Shown: in pieces, positions 36,726-47,696 of the stretch | Numbering within the stretch: position 1 is the stretch's first letter | How the letters are laid out: each line of letters opens with the position of its first letter | Source of the DNA: Bettongia penicillata ogilbyi | Taxonomy: Eukaryota > Chordata > Mammalia > Diprotodontia > Potoroidae | NCBI GenBank assembly: GCA_023548195.1 | Contig: JAJHZJ010000751.1 | Location: 62,001-126,000, forward strand | DNA: 64,000 nucleotides | Direction of reading: 5' to 3' | Notes under the pieces: model-generated | Seen by the model: only the letters and a program-made list of their open reading frames with translations | What the model was told of the DNA's origin: nothing | Database searches by the model: none | Program-made: the position numbers and the translations under genes

Positions 36726-36737
36726 ACTTTGTTTTTA

Positions 36738-37164
36738 AATGACCATGACTCCAGAAGCTCTTAACTTCTAAAATGGGTTATACATCTCAAATATCAAGTG
36801 ATATTCTCCATTTTTGGCCTAATGTTCCCTGTTTTTTCCCCTTTGATTTTACTTTCCTCACTAGAAAATCACCCTAGAGATAAGACATTTGTGAACCTTG
36901 GGTAGAGTTAAAATAATGTATTCTCCCATCACTTGAAAATTATTTCCTTTATGGTTTATAGACTGCAAGACATTTCATTTTTTTTAACATATGGGACATA
37001 ACTCACCACAAAATAAGTCTCCATATGCCAGGAAAGCAAAAAAAATCTATAATTAAAAATATGAACATTTATAGCAACACTATGAAGAAGTGGTCCTCAT
37101 TTTCCTCCATTGGCTATTGTACTTCAGGCAATTTTCTTCCTTGCCTTCCCCTAGTGCTATGTTT
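36738..37164. other. unassigned DNA
   Basis: No gene or recognisable family. Confidence 0.4.
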
Positions 37165-37400
37165 CTGTTATGTTGGACTAAAAAGAACCAGGAATGTAGT
37201 TGGGAGAAACTTGAATTTGAATCCTACCTTAGAATCATTATTACTATGAAAAGGAATATTTTCCCTTTTTGCCTCCATATCCTCATTTAGAAAGGGAAAC
37301 AATGGCACTCATAGTAACTGCCTTTTAATGTTGTTCTGAGAATGAAAGGAGCTCTTATTCTAAAATCCATTTGATAACATTAAATCATTGCATAAATATC
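37165..37400 (+). repeat. MIR-type SINE
   Basis: AATGTAGTTGGGAGAAACTT, GAATTTGAATCCTACC, CCTCATTTAGAAAGGGAAAC, TGTTGTTCTGAGAATGAAAG. Confidence 0.65.
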
Positions 37401-37469
37401 AGTTATTATTCAAATATTCCCTCCATACCTCCTACTGACATTTTCCTTTTCTGTTTCCCCATACTACAA

Positions 37470-37508
<39 letters not shown>

Positions 37509-37591
37509 TATACACACACACATACATACACATATACAGTTTATACTATGTATATATAGTTTATATTATGTATATATTATATATAGTATGT
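37470..37591. repeat. (CT)n-(CA)n-(TA)n microsatellite
   Basis: CTCTCTCTCTCTCT passes into ACACACACACACATATACAC and then TATATA-rich sequence. Confidence 0.95.
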
Positions 37592-38470
37592 GTATATATT
37601 GTTTATTGTCCTTTGTTCTCAAAGAGGACCAAAATGACATCACCATGATAAAGTCAAGTTTCACATATCTGACTGTGTCTGATCAGATCAATACAAACTT
37701 GAAATACTCTACCACAGATTGGGCACATATAGTCCTTGTGAACATTTGGGATGGATACTTCAAATATGCTCATCCTACATTTCCTTTGAGCTATTTCCAT
37801 TCTGCTTTGCTCACAGAGCACAGTACCCTTTCTGATGTGGGCACACCATGCTGAGTGGTCTTGTGGCAGTGTCTCCCATGTCACACAATCAGTTCCAAAG
37901 TTCTTGAGTGAGACTTTGAAAGTATCCCTTGTATGGTCTCTTCTGACCACCATGCGATCACCTGCCCCATGCCAATTATCCATAAAATAGTCTTTATGGC
38001 AAGCATACATTTTGCAATCAAACAATGTGGCCAATCCATTGGAGCTGCACTCTCTGAGGCATAGTTTGAATGCTTGGTTTAGTTCAAGTAAGAACTTCAG
38101 TGTCTGATATTTTATCCCAACAGGTGACTTTCAGAATCTCCCAAATGGAAGAGATTTTCCTGGTTTGTCTTTCATAGACTGTCCATGTTTCACAGGGATA
38201 CAAAAGTGAAACACAATGGCTCTGGAGACCTTCAGTTTGGTAGTCAGTCTAATATTTTTTCTCTCCCATATTTTCTTCAGAACCTCTCAAACACAGAGCT
38301 AGCTCTGGCAATGTGTGTGTCAACCTCATTGTTGATGTGTACATCCTTAGAAAGTACACTATCAAGGTTAGTGAACTTATCCACAGCATCAAATATTTCT
38401 CCATTTATTGTAATCAATCCATACATGGTTATAACAAATGTGTATATATAGTGTGTAGATAGATACATAG
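37592..38470 (-). mobile_element. RTE-like LINE, 3' end with reverse transcriptase C-terminal region
   Basis: On the complement, pieces of a reverse-transcriptase C-terminus read in order. One, near 38300-38400, is FTNLDSVLSKDVHINNEVDT (the 'F-YLGS' type motif), followed by AIVFHF in place of the usual LYGCETW region. Another is a 126-codon frame (38034-37654) with RRDHTRDTFKVSLKNFG, a W..LPQDHSAW motif, and a Cys-X2-Cys zinc-finger-like end, CPICGRVFQVCIDLIRHSQ. Frames shift between pieces, so it is a relic. The 3' tail is GGTCCTCTTTGAGAACAAAG, then GACAATAAACAAT. The zinc-finger end fits a non-LTR clade seen in many animals. I call it RTE-like, but the exact clade needs a search. Confidence 0.6.
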
Positions 38471-38502
38471 ACAGATAAAGGTTTACATTTTCATATATAT
38501 AT

Positions 38503-38692
38503 AAAAGAGGTGGTCAGGATGGGAGGCTCACAGGAGGCATAACCATCAGGAGGGAAAAAACAGCCTAGGAATTTGTGACATATCTAAACCACTGTAAGTC
38601 AGGAGTATAGAGGAGAAAAAAGAATGGAGGAAAGGGCATACTTAGGAATGTTAAACAACAACTTGATTTCAAAAAATTAATAAAAGGTGCAT

Positions 38693-38700
<8 letters not shown>
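38503..38700 (+). repeat. 198-bp duplication, copy A, embedded in a TA repeat
   Basis: It matches 39850-40047 with two mismatches and no gaps (at about 38673 and 38694). It is flanked on the left by CATATATATAT and on the right by a long TA run, so it looks like an insert in a TA microsatellite. Confidence 0.97.

Positions 38701-38745
<45 letters not shown>
38700..38745. repeat. (TA)n microsatellite
   Basis: About 22 TA units directly after duplication copy A. Confidence 0.95.
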
Positions 38746-38751
<6 letters not shown>

Positions 38752-39404
38752 TTACCTATATATGTATCACCTATCTTTCTCTATATCTACCTATTTAGCA
38801 ATCATTTATCTTTTATCAAGCTATGATTTCTTTATCATAGATCTATCTATCTATTGCTCATCTATCTGTAATCAGACTTATATGACTAGCTCAGATCACT
38901 TAAACATGAGAGATTCTATATCTGAGTGGGGATAGCCACCTATGCTTAACTAGAATAGGCTACATTTTTAAATCTGGTGGGACTCAGACAGTGGGGTTTT
39001 TATGACTAGTACTCCTGACTTCAGGCTTATTTCTACTTCATCTAGTGAGGGAAAATTACAGTTTATCTAGAGTGTTAGAACTGAATTTGTGAGAGGGGAA
39101 TAAAGTTGTGTATTTGCAATTGTTTTCTGTATTAAATCTCCTTCTAGAAAAAAAAAAGCAAAACAAACCCTATTGTATTAGTATCTAAATGTAACTGGAA
39201 TATAGACAGCTAACCCCTCCATCAGGAGGTAACAACACTGGTAGACGTTGGAACCATTTTTCAGGAGCCTAGATACCTCAAACACATATAAGAGTATTGG
39301 AGAACCCTTTGGAAGGGATGAAATTTAGTATATCTAGCCTTGTAGGTATTAAGGGCTAAGGTGGTCAGTGTTGCACACACACACATACATACACATGTGA
39401 ATCA
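38746..39404. other. unassigned DNA with short TATC/GATA runs
   Basis: ATCTATCTATCTATTG-type repeats lie at 38840-38870 and a short CA run at 39375-39395. Otherwise nothing recognised. Confidence 0.45.
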
Positions 39405-39600
39405 ATTTCTAATATCAATGTGACCCTCACAAGTGCTTTAATTTGTAAATACTATTATTGTCCCCATTTTCAAGATAAGAAAATTGAGATTGAAAGAGGT
39501 TAAGTGACTTGCTCCCAAGTATCTGAGTGAGGATTTGAACTTGGGTCTTCCTGACTCCTACTCCATCAATCAATTTATGATGCTATCCAGTTACCTCCAC
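39405..39600 (-). repeat. CORE-SINE
   Basis: GACCCTCACAAGTGCTTTAA, GAGGTTAAGTGACTTGCTCC, GGATTTGAACTTGGGTCTTC, CTGACTCCTACTCC, in complement order. Confidence 0.8.
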
Positions 39601-39849
39601 TGATTACCATTTTTCATCTCATCCAAATTCTGTTTACTGGAATTTGTATTAATTTTTTTTCCTCATATTTACCTTTAGAATATATAATCATCAGATTCCT
39701 CCTCAGATGTAAGAGATGTGTGGCTAATACAATAGGAGCCAAACATAAACAAGCTTCAGCCTTTTTGCTTAGACTTGGTACACGGAAGCAATTTAAAATT
39801 TCTGACCCTTTTTGCAGAATCCCGACTCAGGATCTGTGTGTCTGGAAAG

Positions 39850-40047
39850 AAAAGAGGTGGTCAGGATGGGAGGCTCACAGGAGGCATAACCATCAGGAGG
39901 GAAAAAACAGCCTAGGAATTTGTGACATATCTAAACCACTGTAAGTCAGGAGTATAGAGGAGAAAAAAGAATGGAGGAAAGGGCATACTTAGGAATGTTA
40001 AACAACAACTTGATTTCAAGAAATTAATAAAAGGTGCATAAGCCATA
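39850..40047 (+). repeat. 198-bp duplication, copy B (probable source)
   Basis: Same 198 bases as 38503-38700. Here the flanks are ordinary mixed sequence (GTGTCTGGAAAG on the left, CTTTTAATTTTGTCTGC on the right), which suggests this is the original location. Confidence 0.95.
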
Positions 40048-40097
40048 CTTTTAATTTTGTCTGCATTATAAACATTTTCATCATCTTTCTTAAATCA

Positions 40098-40296
<199 letters not shown>

Positions 40297-41250
40297 GCAA
40301 GCTCCAATATGTAACACTGGATGATTTCCCAAGGTGTAAATGTTCAAACTAGAAATTTGAAAAACCTTGTACAAGCTAGCTCCAGTATCCCCCTGCAGAA
40401 GGGCCACAGAAGGGAAGAAGCAAATCTGAGAACAATTCTGCTATCCCTGAAGTTGCATACAGGGTAGAAAGAATTCTCCTGGTTTGACACTCAGCCTGAG
40501 AGTATCTCTGCAGATATCCTCTAAATATGGGCACTGTTGACAAAAGTCTCCTATAACAACCAGTCATTTACAATTCTATCTGTTTACATGACAGTCATGC
40601 GATCCTACTTATTTGGACCTAGCACATGTTTGTGCCCTGCTCAATCTGTGCCAACATTGTTTCTGTATGCCACATAAAAGACTTGGTACTCATTCTAGTC
40701 TCTGCAGAGCAAAAATCCTCAGAAGGCAGAGGCAGACACTGGACTCCATCCAAGATCATTTGGCAAGGGAAACACCAAGAAAGATGTTGTTATAAGTCAA
40801 TCTCCTCTACAGTGGGGTCCCAGGGCATGGATCACCAGGATGCCAAGGCTCCTGGGTATTTCGATTTGGGGTAGGTGAGCTTTGACACAAAAGAGAATAA
40901 TCATGCAAATCACATGCACTTTTGTGGTGCAGACTTAAAAGAATCAGGCCTCGGGCCCTGAACAAAATTAATGAGTTCTGCCTCTCCTTTCTGTGACCTT
41001 TCTTTCCCCCTGTTAGGTTTTCATGAGAATTTGTTTTATTACCTGTATTTGAAACAAAGTCATAGGAAAACAAAACTGCAACAGAACATGGGGCCTTCTT
41101 ACTCACATTGCAGACCACATGCAAAACACCTTTGGTCTTATCTCAGCAACTGAAAACATCCATGAAACTCCTAGAGTGAGCCAGGCACTCTGGTAAGCAC
41201 TAGGAACGCCAGATAAGTAAATAAGGAAACAAAAACAACCAAAACAAAAT
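40297..41250. other. unassigned, less AT-rich DNA
   Basis: 40370-41160 is of more balanced composition and matches no repeat that I know. Several frames of 60 to 105 codons overlap on both strands, none with domain features. A weak L2 tail (GAGCCAGGCACTCTGGTAAG) lies near 41177-41200. Confidence 0.45.
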
Positions 41251-41279
41251 ATATGAAAAGATAAATAGAAAGCTAGATA

Positions 41280-41412
41280 AATAAAGGGGGAAGGAAGAAA
41301 AGAAAAATGTAGGAATGGAAGGAGGGAAGGAGGAGGTAGTAAAAGGAAAAGAAGAGAAGTGGATGGAAGGGAAAAGAAAGGAGAGGAGAAGATAGGACAG
41401 AAGAGGAAGGTG
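41280..41412. repeat. purine-rich (GGAA/GAAA) tract
   Basis: Degenerate GGAAGGAAGAAAAGAAAA-type sequence. The complement gives Phe/Ser/Leu/Pro-rich artefact frames. Confidence 0.85.
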
Positions 41413-41796
41413 CATTTCAAATTTAAAGTATTTTAATTATTTTTTAAAAGGTTTCACCAGACAATCTTTTTTTTTTTTAACACAAATGCATACTATGTTA
41501 AAGTTTCTGCTTCTATATTTCGCCCCTTTATCTGTCTTGTTGTGTGGTGGATTATTGTTATTACATTATTAAACTATAAAATACAGAAGAAAATAAGAAT
41601 AAAGTATTTCAAATATGGAGGGAAAATATTTGTTTTAAAAGTCAGAATTAATAGGTACAAAATAAATGTCCTTGATTATATGAAAATATTTTTAAAAGCT
41701 GTATAACAAAACACAACTAAAAACCAACAATTGATTATAAAAAAAAATAATTGTGGCAAATAGGTAGGCAAAAACTGTCCAAATAAAATAGAAAAT
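41413..41796. other. unassigned AT-rich DNA
   Basis: Nothing recognised. Confidence 0.4.
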
Positions 41797-42025
41797 AGTG
41801 AGGAATGGTAGTAAATGCCTATAATTCCTTATACTGGGAGGTTGAGACTGGTACGACACTGGGGTTCAAAAAATCTGAGCTGCACTACAGATAAAGCCAT
41901 ATGAGTGGCCTCAGTAAACCTGGCATCCATATGATGACCCAGGATGACAAGCACACATCTACAAAAGGATAAATCACCTCTGGTTGGAAAAGAAAGGAGT
42001 AGGCTCAGCTTCATTAATAAAATTT
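41797..42025 (+). pseudogene. 7SL (SRP) RNA retropseudogene, 3'-truncated
   Basis: About 225 bases follow 7SL RNA in order. The Alu-domain start is AATGGTAGTAAATGCCTATA, then ACTGGGAGGTTGAGACTGG. Next come GAGCTGCACTACAG and AAGCC. The S-domain segment GTGGCCTCAGTAAACCTGGC, followed by ATCCATATGATGACCC, matches 7SL 'gtgtccgcactaag...ggcatcaatatggtgacc'. It continues past that point (TTGGAAAAGAAAGGAGTAGG resembles the 'tcggaaacggagcaggt' loop) and is lost before the 3' Alu domain. Because S-domain sequence is present, it derives from 7SL RNA itself, not from an Alu-like SINE. Many substitutions make function unlikely. Confidence 0.75.
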
Positions 42026-42184
42026 ACAAGTAAAAAATCACTTTATAATACTCATACACATCAAGAGGAAAAATTATACTTAAAATCAACAAAGTTCAGT
42101 AAAAATGACATTTAAAAAGTCCATTTGCATTCATCCATCATTAATGGAATTGCAAAAGTGTGCCCCTTTTTAAAGAGAAATATG

Positions 42185-42420
42185 GCAATAATAATAACAG
42201 TAGTAATTATTAATAATAAAGATTGGAGGGCCCTTTCTGTATATTTTCTAATTTTATCCTCATGAAAACCCTATGAACTAGGTATTATTTTCATTCTTAT
42301 TTTATAGATAAAGAAATGCAGACAGATACAAGTGATCTGCCCAGGGTCATAGAGACAGTAACTGTCTAAGGCAAGACGTGAACTCAGTTTTTAATGATAC
42401 CTGTATGCTATTTCCTGCTC
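42185..42420 (-). repeat. CORE-SINE (MIR/THER type)
   Basis: AATTTTATCCTCATGAAAAC, CCTATGAACTAGGTATTATT, TTATAGATAAAGAAATGCAG, TCTGCCCAGGGTCATAGAG, in complement order. Confidence 0.8.
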
Positions 42421-44514
42421 CAAAAATAAGCATATTCTTATCTAATACTGCAATTATTGATAACGCTAAATGAACTTTTTTTGAAGAACTATGTTTAAAA
42501 GACTTTTATAATAGTCATTTACACAATCAAAGAAATTATGAGCACAGGTGTGAGTGTGTATGTGTGTGTGTGATATAAATTTTCAGCTATAGTAGAATGG
42601 TTAAAGAAATTTGATGCACTAATATAATAATATTATATAATTATTATGAGCAGGAATGATACACTAAAAAAAAAAAAAAAAAACTGTGGAGACCTAACTG
42701 GTATAATCCAAAGAGAATAAGAGGGGGGAAAAAGAATGATGGAGGAAAAAATAACAATTCTCATGAGATCATAGATTGGTACAGTATTTTATTCATTGAA
42801 CTTAATTATTTTTTTAAATCTATGTGAGATAGCTGATGGATTTAAGGCACAGAATGAGGTAAATATATATTTTTCGTACAATGCTTGAGGGCTTTTGTTT
42901 CACTTGGCTATGAATATTTATTGAGGAATTAGATTTTATTTTCTTTTTTTCCATTGAGGTATGAAGTGGGAGGGAGAAAAATTGATTTTAGTTATTTTTT
43001 ATGAGTGACATGTATGTGGGAGTATGAAATATATGGAACGTTTTACATGCTTTCACATGATGGCAATGTATTGTTTGTATTGCTTATTTTTTTTTGTTAC
43101 AAGACATCTCTTACTGAGTGAGAAAATTCTGTAAATATTTTTGATGTAAGAGGAAAATAAATCAATAAAATAAAAAACGTTTATTTAAAATATATATATA
43201 CTCATAAATGCAGTTAGTTTTTTTAATGTTAAACACTGATCTTTTAAAAATATGTTTAGGACAAGATGTGAGGAGATTCTAACATAGAGAGCAATGAAAG
43301 AAGAGTTTGTTGAAATGAGAAGATAAGGTATTTGTATGGGGTGTCACTATGTATATGGAAGTCTTCTAGTTTGAGGCCATGATATGGGATTCGGATGAAA
43401 GTTATTAAATACTATGACCTATTTGACTTTTAGTTTAAAGTTTTGTACAGGACAATAAGAACAGGGAGACTAGAATAAAAAAAAAAACCAGAAAATTAGA
43501 ACTGAATTTTTGAATAGTGTCATTTATACCAAGGCATAAAGGAATAAGAATCAATATGCTAAATTCTTAGGATATCTGTACTATGCAATATTGTATAGTT
43601 GCATTCATCATTGATGATATTTAGGATGAATAGGGGATTTTACAGTGTGAATTCAAAGGGATGAAAGGACAAGTGATTATGTTTAGGGAAAGGAATTTTA
43701 GATATTAGAGATGGTACATTTATGGGTGAATTGAGACTTTCATCACTCTGGAGGATAGATGGTGTAGAGTAAAGACGTATGTCAGAGGAATATAAGTGAC
43801 TGATGAAGTGGGAGATCAGGGTATTTGAGAGGAAATCTATAAGCAAGCATTCTCAAAGGGTTATAGGTTAGGATACAGAGGAAGATTAGGTATGACTGAG
43901 ACACTGAATTCCTTTAGATAAAAAGCACAGTGAACAGGTTTCCTGTAGATATTAGTAAATGACTATGTGGTAAATATAAAATGCCAAACTAGGCAAAATA
44001 ATGAAAAAGACTGAATATTTCTTACATATTCCTAGATTCTTCTTTCTATTTCTTTTAATGCTGCCATGAAGTTCCTTATTCATCAAGCTGAGAATCTTCA
44101 AGGCTACCCATGTTAAAAAAAAAAACAAAACAAAACACACATACACACACATACACACACCACCTTATTTTTTTTTTATTTTCACCAGACTGCTAATAAA
44201 ACATTAAGTCTTATAGTAAAATTAAAATCCTTTGAAAGAAGTGGATAGTTCCATTTTGATTCTGTTTCCCTATACTTTCTTATAGTAAAAGAGACTTTTA
44301 AAATTATTTTTGGGTTGAATTTTTGAATAGCCTCATTTACACCAATGCATAAATGAATTTTAAGAGTTGATGTGTTAATTTCTTAGCATATATATACAAT
44401 ACTTAGTGATAATAATTAACTCATTTTAAGTGTAGGAGAAAGAAAATGCCCACATGATTCACACGATAAGCTCTTTAGTGGTTTTAAAAAGCTTATTTTC
44501 GCCATAAAGGTATG
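42421..44514. other. unassigned AT-rich DNA, possibly old L2 complement in part
   Basis: A TG run lies at 42546-42575, an A18 run at 42665, and CA repeats at 44135-44162. A 75-base block occurs twice (43505-43580 and 44315-44395, reported as a finding). 43600-43870 has the GA-rich texture of complement L2, but I cannot anchor it. Confidence 0.4.
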
Positions 44515-44665
44515 AGTTCAGTTGCTGTTGTTGCATCTGTCCTTCATTTTAGAAGACCATGACATTAGAGAAATGATGGCATGACTTGCACTTCACTTTG
44601 TTTTGAGTGAAAGAGGGTTGTGCAAGGTCACCAGCCTCTCTGAGCATCAAAACTCTAAATTTTCA
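44515..44665 (-). repeat. short RTE-tailed repeat (SINE/RTE type)
   Basis: TGTCCTTCATTTTAGAAGAC, then CATGACATTAGAG, parallels TGTCCTTTGTTCTCAAAGAG, then GACCAAAATGACATC, at the RTE-like LINE tail (37605-37640). GAAATGATGGCATGACTTGC and AGGTCACCAGCCTCTCTGAG follow. Confidence 0.55.
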
Positions 44666-45425
44666 CAGAGATTGATCTTTCTATTTGAATTTATATTTCT
44701 ATCTATACCTTATTAAACCCTTGAAACTCATATCTGAGATGAAATTCAGGTAAATAGAAACATTCTGGTTATCAAACAGACATTATATCATAGTGTCTAT
44801 GGCTAGGGAGACCTTGAGAGAAGTTTGGAAGAAAATAGATCTTTCCAACAGACTTCTCTCAGGTCTCAAGAATGTGGGTACTCTGGTGATATCATTCCCG
44901 GTAATCTACCGGGAGAGATCCATAGAAATGATGACTCTTTCAATATCTCCCTTCTCTAACATCATTTATTCCTATCATCTCTTTCTCCTTTCATTGGTTG
45001 TCTAGAAAGTGTTGTTTTTTAGCTCAATTCTACATGACTAAAATCCCCTCTCTCTACTTCCAGAAACTAAGCATATGAAATAGCTGTTTTCTTTTGCACA
45101 AATTACTTCAGGAGATGACTAAGTTTTTCATGTGATATCTTTGATCAGTTCAAGGAGAGGACTGGCCCATTCATACTCTGTTCTGATTGACTCAATCAAC
45201 AAGTGTTCTCACCTAGCAAAGTTAATTACTTGTAAGTAGGTGGGATCATCAATAGAGGTACACTATTCCATCACGCATACATACATCATTTTAATATTTA
45301 TCATCAGAAAATCTGCTGGAATTTGTTTGGCAAAATTAATAATTTCAAATCTTAGATAACTCTTTAATGAGTTGGGAAGGTGGGTTCTGCATTATCTTTT
45401 TAGTATGCCTTCTGAAATGGCTTGT
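44666..45425. other. unassigned DNA
   Basis: No gene or family recognised. Confidence 0.4.
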
Positions 45426-45441
45426 AAGAGTCTTGAAGTAA

Positions 45442-47028
45442 GGGAGGAGCCAAGAAGGCAGAGCAGAAGGACAGACCTTTGGAAGATTTCCCCCTATAGA
45501 TTATAAAATACCTGTAAAAATGACTCAAAAAAAATTTTAGAACATCAGAAGCCACAAGATGAAGAAATGAAACAGATTTCCAACCCAAGACATCCTGGAA
45601 GGCTGACAGGAAATGTATATTGCATTGAGTTCAGAGAATAGCACAGTTCAGTGTGGGTTGCACAGTACGTCATGGACAGGACTGCAGCAGGCTTCAGTGC
45701 ATCAAATCACAGGCAAAAACTGTGGTTCCCAGATTTCTCAACCCAGAAACACCAAAGACAGCTTCAGAGGTAAGTAAGAAAGCTCTTTCACCTGGGTGAG
45801 AAGGGAGCCTATTCTGGCCCCAACCCCAACCCCAGAGCAGCAGTAGCCATTCTTACTGTGGCAGCAGCAGCCACTCTTACTGTGGCAGCAGCAACCATTC
45901 TTACTGTGGCAACAGCGACCACTCTTACTGTGGCAGCAGCATCCACTTTTGGAAATATCCACTTAAAGACCCTGAAGGAATCAAAAGATTGATCTTGGTC
46001 TCTGTCCTAAGCTGGGGTCCTAGGATGAGGAGGACTTCTGACATGATGGACCTGTGGACAGGGAATCTCACTCACAGTGCCAAGGGAGAAAGGAGTGCTT
46101 GTGATTGCTCATAGAGCAGAACACAAGCCAGAAGAGGAGTAAATTTCTCTCCCTAGATTGCACCACCTTGGAGGAATGGAGAAATTAGAGGTCCCTAGAG
46201 ATATCTTAAAGAATAGCTGAACAAAACCTCTGAAGTCTAGGGTAGTATACTCTCTACCTGACAAAGGACTCAAAAGTTAAGTAACTGACTGGGAAAATAT
46301 CCAAAAAGGGAAAAAAAAATAACACTATAGAAGGTTACTTTCTTGGTGAAAAGGTATGTTTTTCCATCATTTTGGATGAGGAACAAAGCATACCATTAGA
46401 GGACGACAAATCCAGACTTCTATATCCAAAACCTCCAAAAAAAGTATACAATGATCTCAGGCCATGGAAGATCTCCAAAAGAATTTTGAAAATCAAGTAA
46501 GGCAGGTGGAGAAAAAAAGTGGGAAGAGAATGAGAGCAATGCAAGAAAATCCTGAAAAGTGAGTCAAGAAATGGCTAAAGGAGACACAAAGAAATGTAGA
46601 AGAAAATAACACCTTTAAAAATAGATGAACTCAAATGGCAAAAGAAGTCCAAAAAGCTCATGAGGAGAAGAATCCTTTGAAAAGCAGAATTGGATAAATG
46701 GAAAAGGAGGTTCAAAAGCTCACTGAAGAAAATAGCTCTTTAAAAATCAGAATGGAGCAGATGGAAGTTAATAACTTTATGAGAAACCAAGAAATTATAA
46801 AACAAAACCAAAATAATAAAAAAAAAAATAGGAGGCAGTGTGAAATATCTCATTATAAAAAACAACTGACCTGGAATATAGATCCAGGAGAGATAATTTA
46901 AAAATGATTGGTCTACCTGAAAACCATAATCTAGCCAAGAGCTAGATACCATCTTACAAGAAATTATCAAGGAACACTGCCCTAATATTCTAGAACTAGA
47001 AGGTAAAATAGAAATGGAAAGAATTCAC
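45442..47028 (+). mobile_element. outer HAL1, first part: 5' UTR and ORF1
   Basis: It begins GGGAGGAGCCAAGAAGGCAG. It has a 5' UTR with a 24-bp minisatellite, and a decayed ORF1 from about 46290, with the coiled-coil region readable (for example MEKEVQKLTEENSSLKIRME at 46698). It is interrupted at 47028 in ORF1 and resumes at 51286. The left flank AAGAGTCTTG (45426-45435) is repeated after the 3' end at 52742-52751, a clean target-site duplication for the whole outer element. Confidence 0.88.
45837..45950 (+). repeat. 24-bp minisatellite in the HAL1 5' UTR
   Basis: Four full units and a partial fifth (45837, 45861, 45885, 45909, 45933) of GCAGCAGYARCCAYTCTTAC plus TGTG. The complement reads as an eight-residue CCCHSKNG repeat, a by-product rather than a protein. 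Other 5' UTR copies in the window lack the array. Confidence 0.95.
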
Positions 47029-47696
47029 GGGGGGGGGGAGGAGAAAAGATGGTGGAGTAGAAAGACTCACATATGCTGGCTACTAAACTACAGCCCATAA
47101 AATACCTGTAAAGAGGAACTCCCAACAAATTCTGGAGCAGGGGAAGCTGCACAGCAATGGAGTGGAGATTTGTGTTCCAGAGAGACAGGGAGAACTAACA
47201 CCAAAGGTCCATCATGCACCAGACCCCAGAGTGGAGCCCAGCCCTGCCTTGGCCGTGTGGCACTCAGAGGAGTAGATCCCAACAGGCTTCAGGGACAGAA
47301 CCTCCAGCAGCTGAGAAGGTCCATCCACCCACAGACGCCAGAGGTTGGTGGGAGAGTCAATTTGGCTCTCCGGGAGGGGAGTGGGGTGTCCCCACGACTC
47401 AGCCCCCCTCGGGGGGCAGCAACGGAGGCAGAAGCATACAGGGGCTCCCAAAGCAGGCAGGGGCACAGATCCATTACTGAAGGTCTCCACAAAAACCCAC
47501 TGAGGGAACTGAACCCTGTGAGGCAGCCCTGACCCCCACCTAAGTACCTGAATTTAATATCACACTGAAGAGCAGCCCTGACCCTAGTGAAAGCCCTAAG
47601 GGTGGGAAGAAGCATTTGAATCTCAGATCCCAAGCACTAGCTGGGTAGATATGGAGGTGAGGTGGGTGTCGAAAAGAATATCAGAAGTCTGGGAAA

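Noticed and set aside
45738..45962. Cys-rich CCCHSKNG repeat protein resembling a zinc-binding or toxin-like peptide
   Set aside because: It is the complement of a 24-bp minisatellite inside a HAL1 5' UTR and has no signal peptide.
47170..47633. Several frames of 88-120 codons on both strands
   Set aside because: They are GC-rich 5' UTR of HAL1 X, upstream of the real ORF1.
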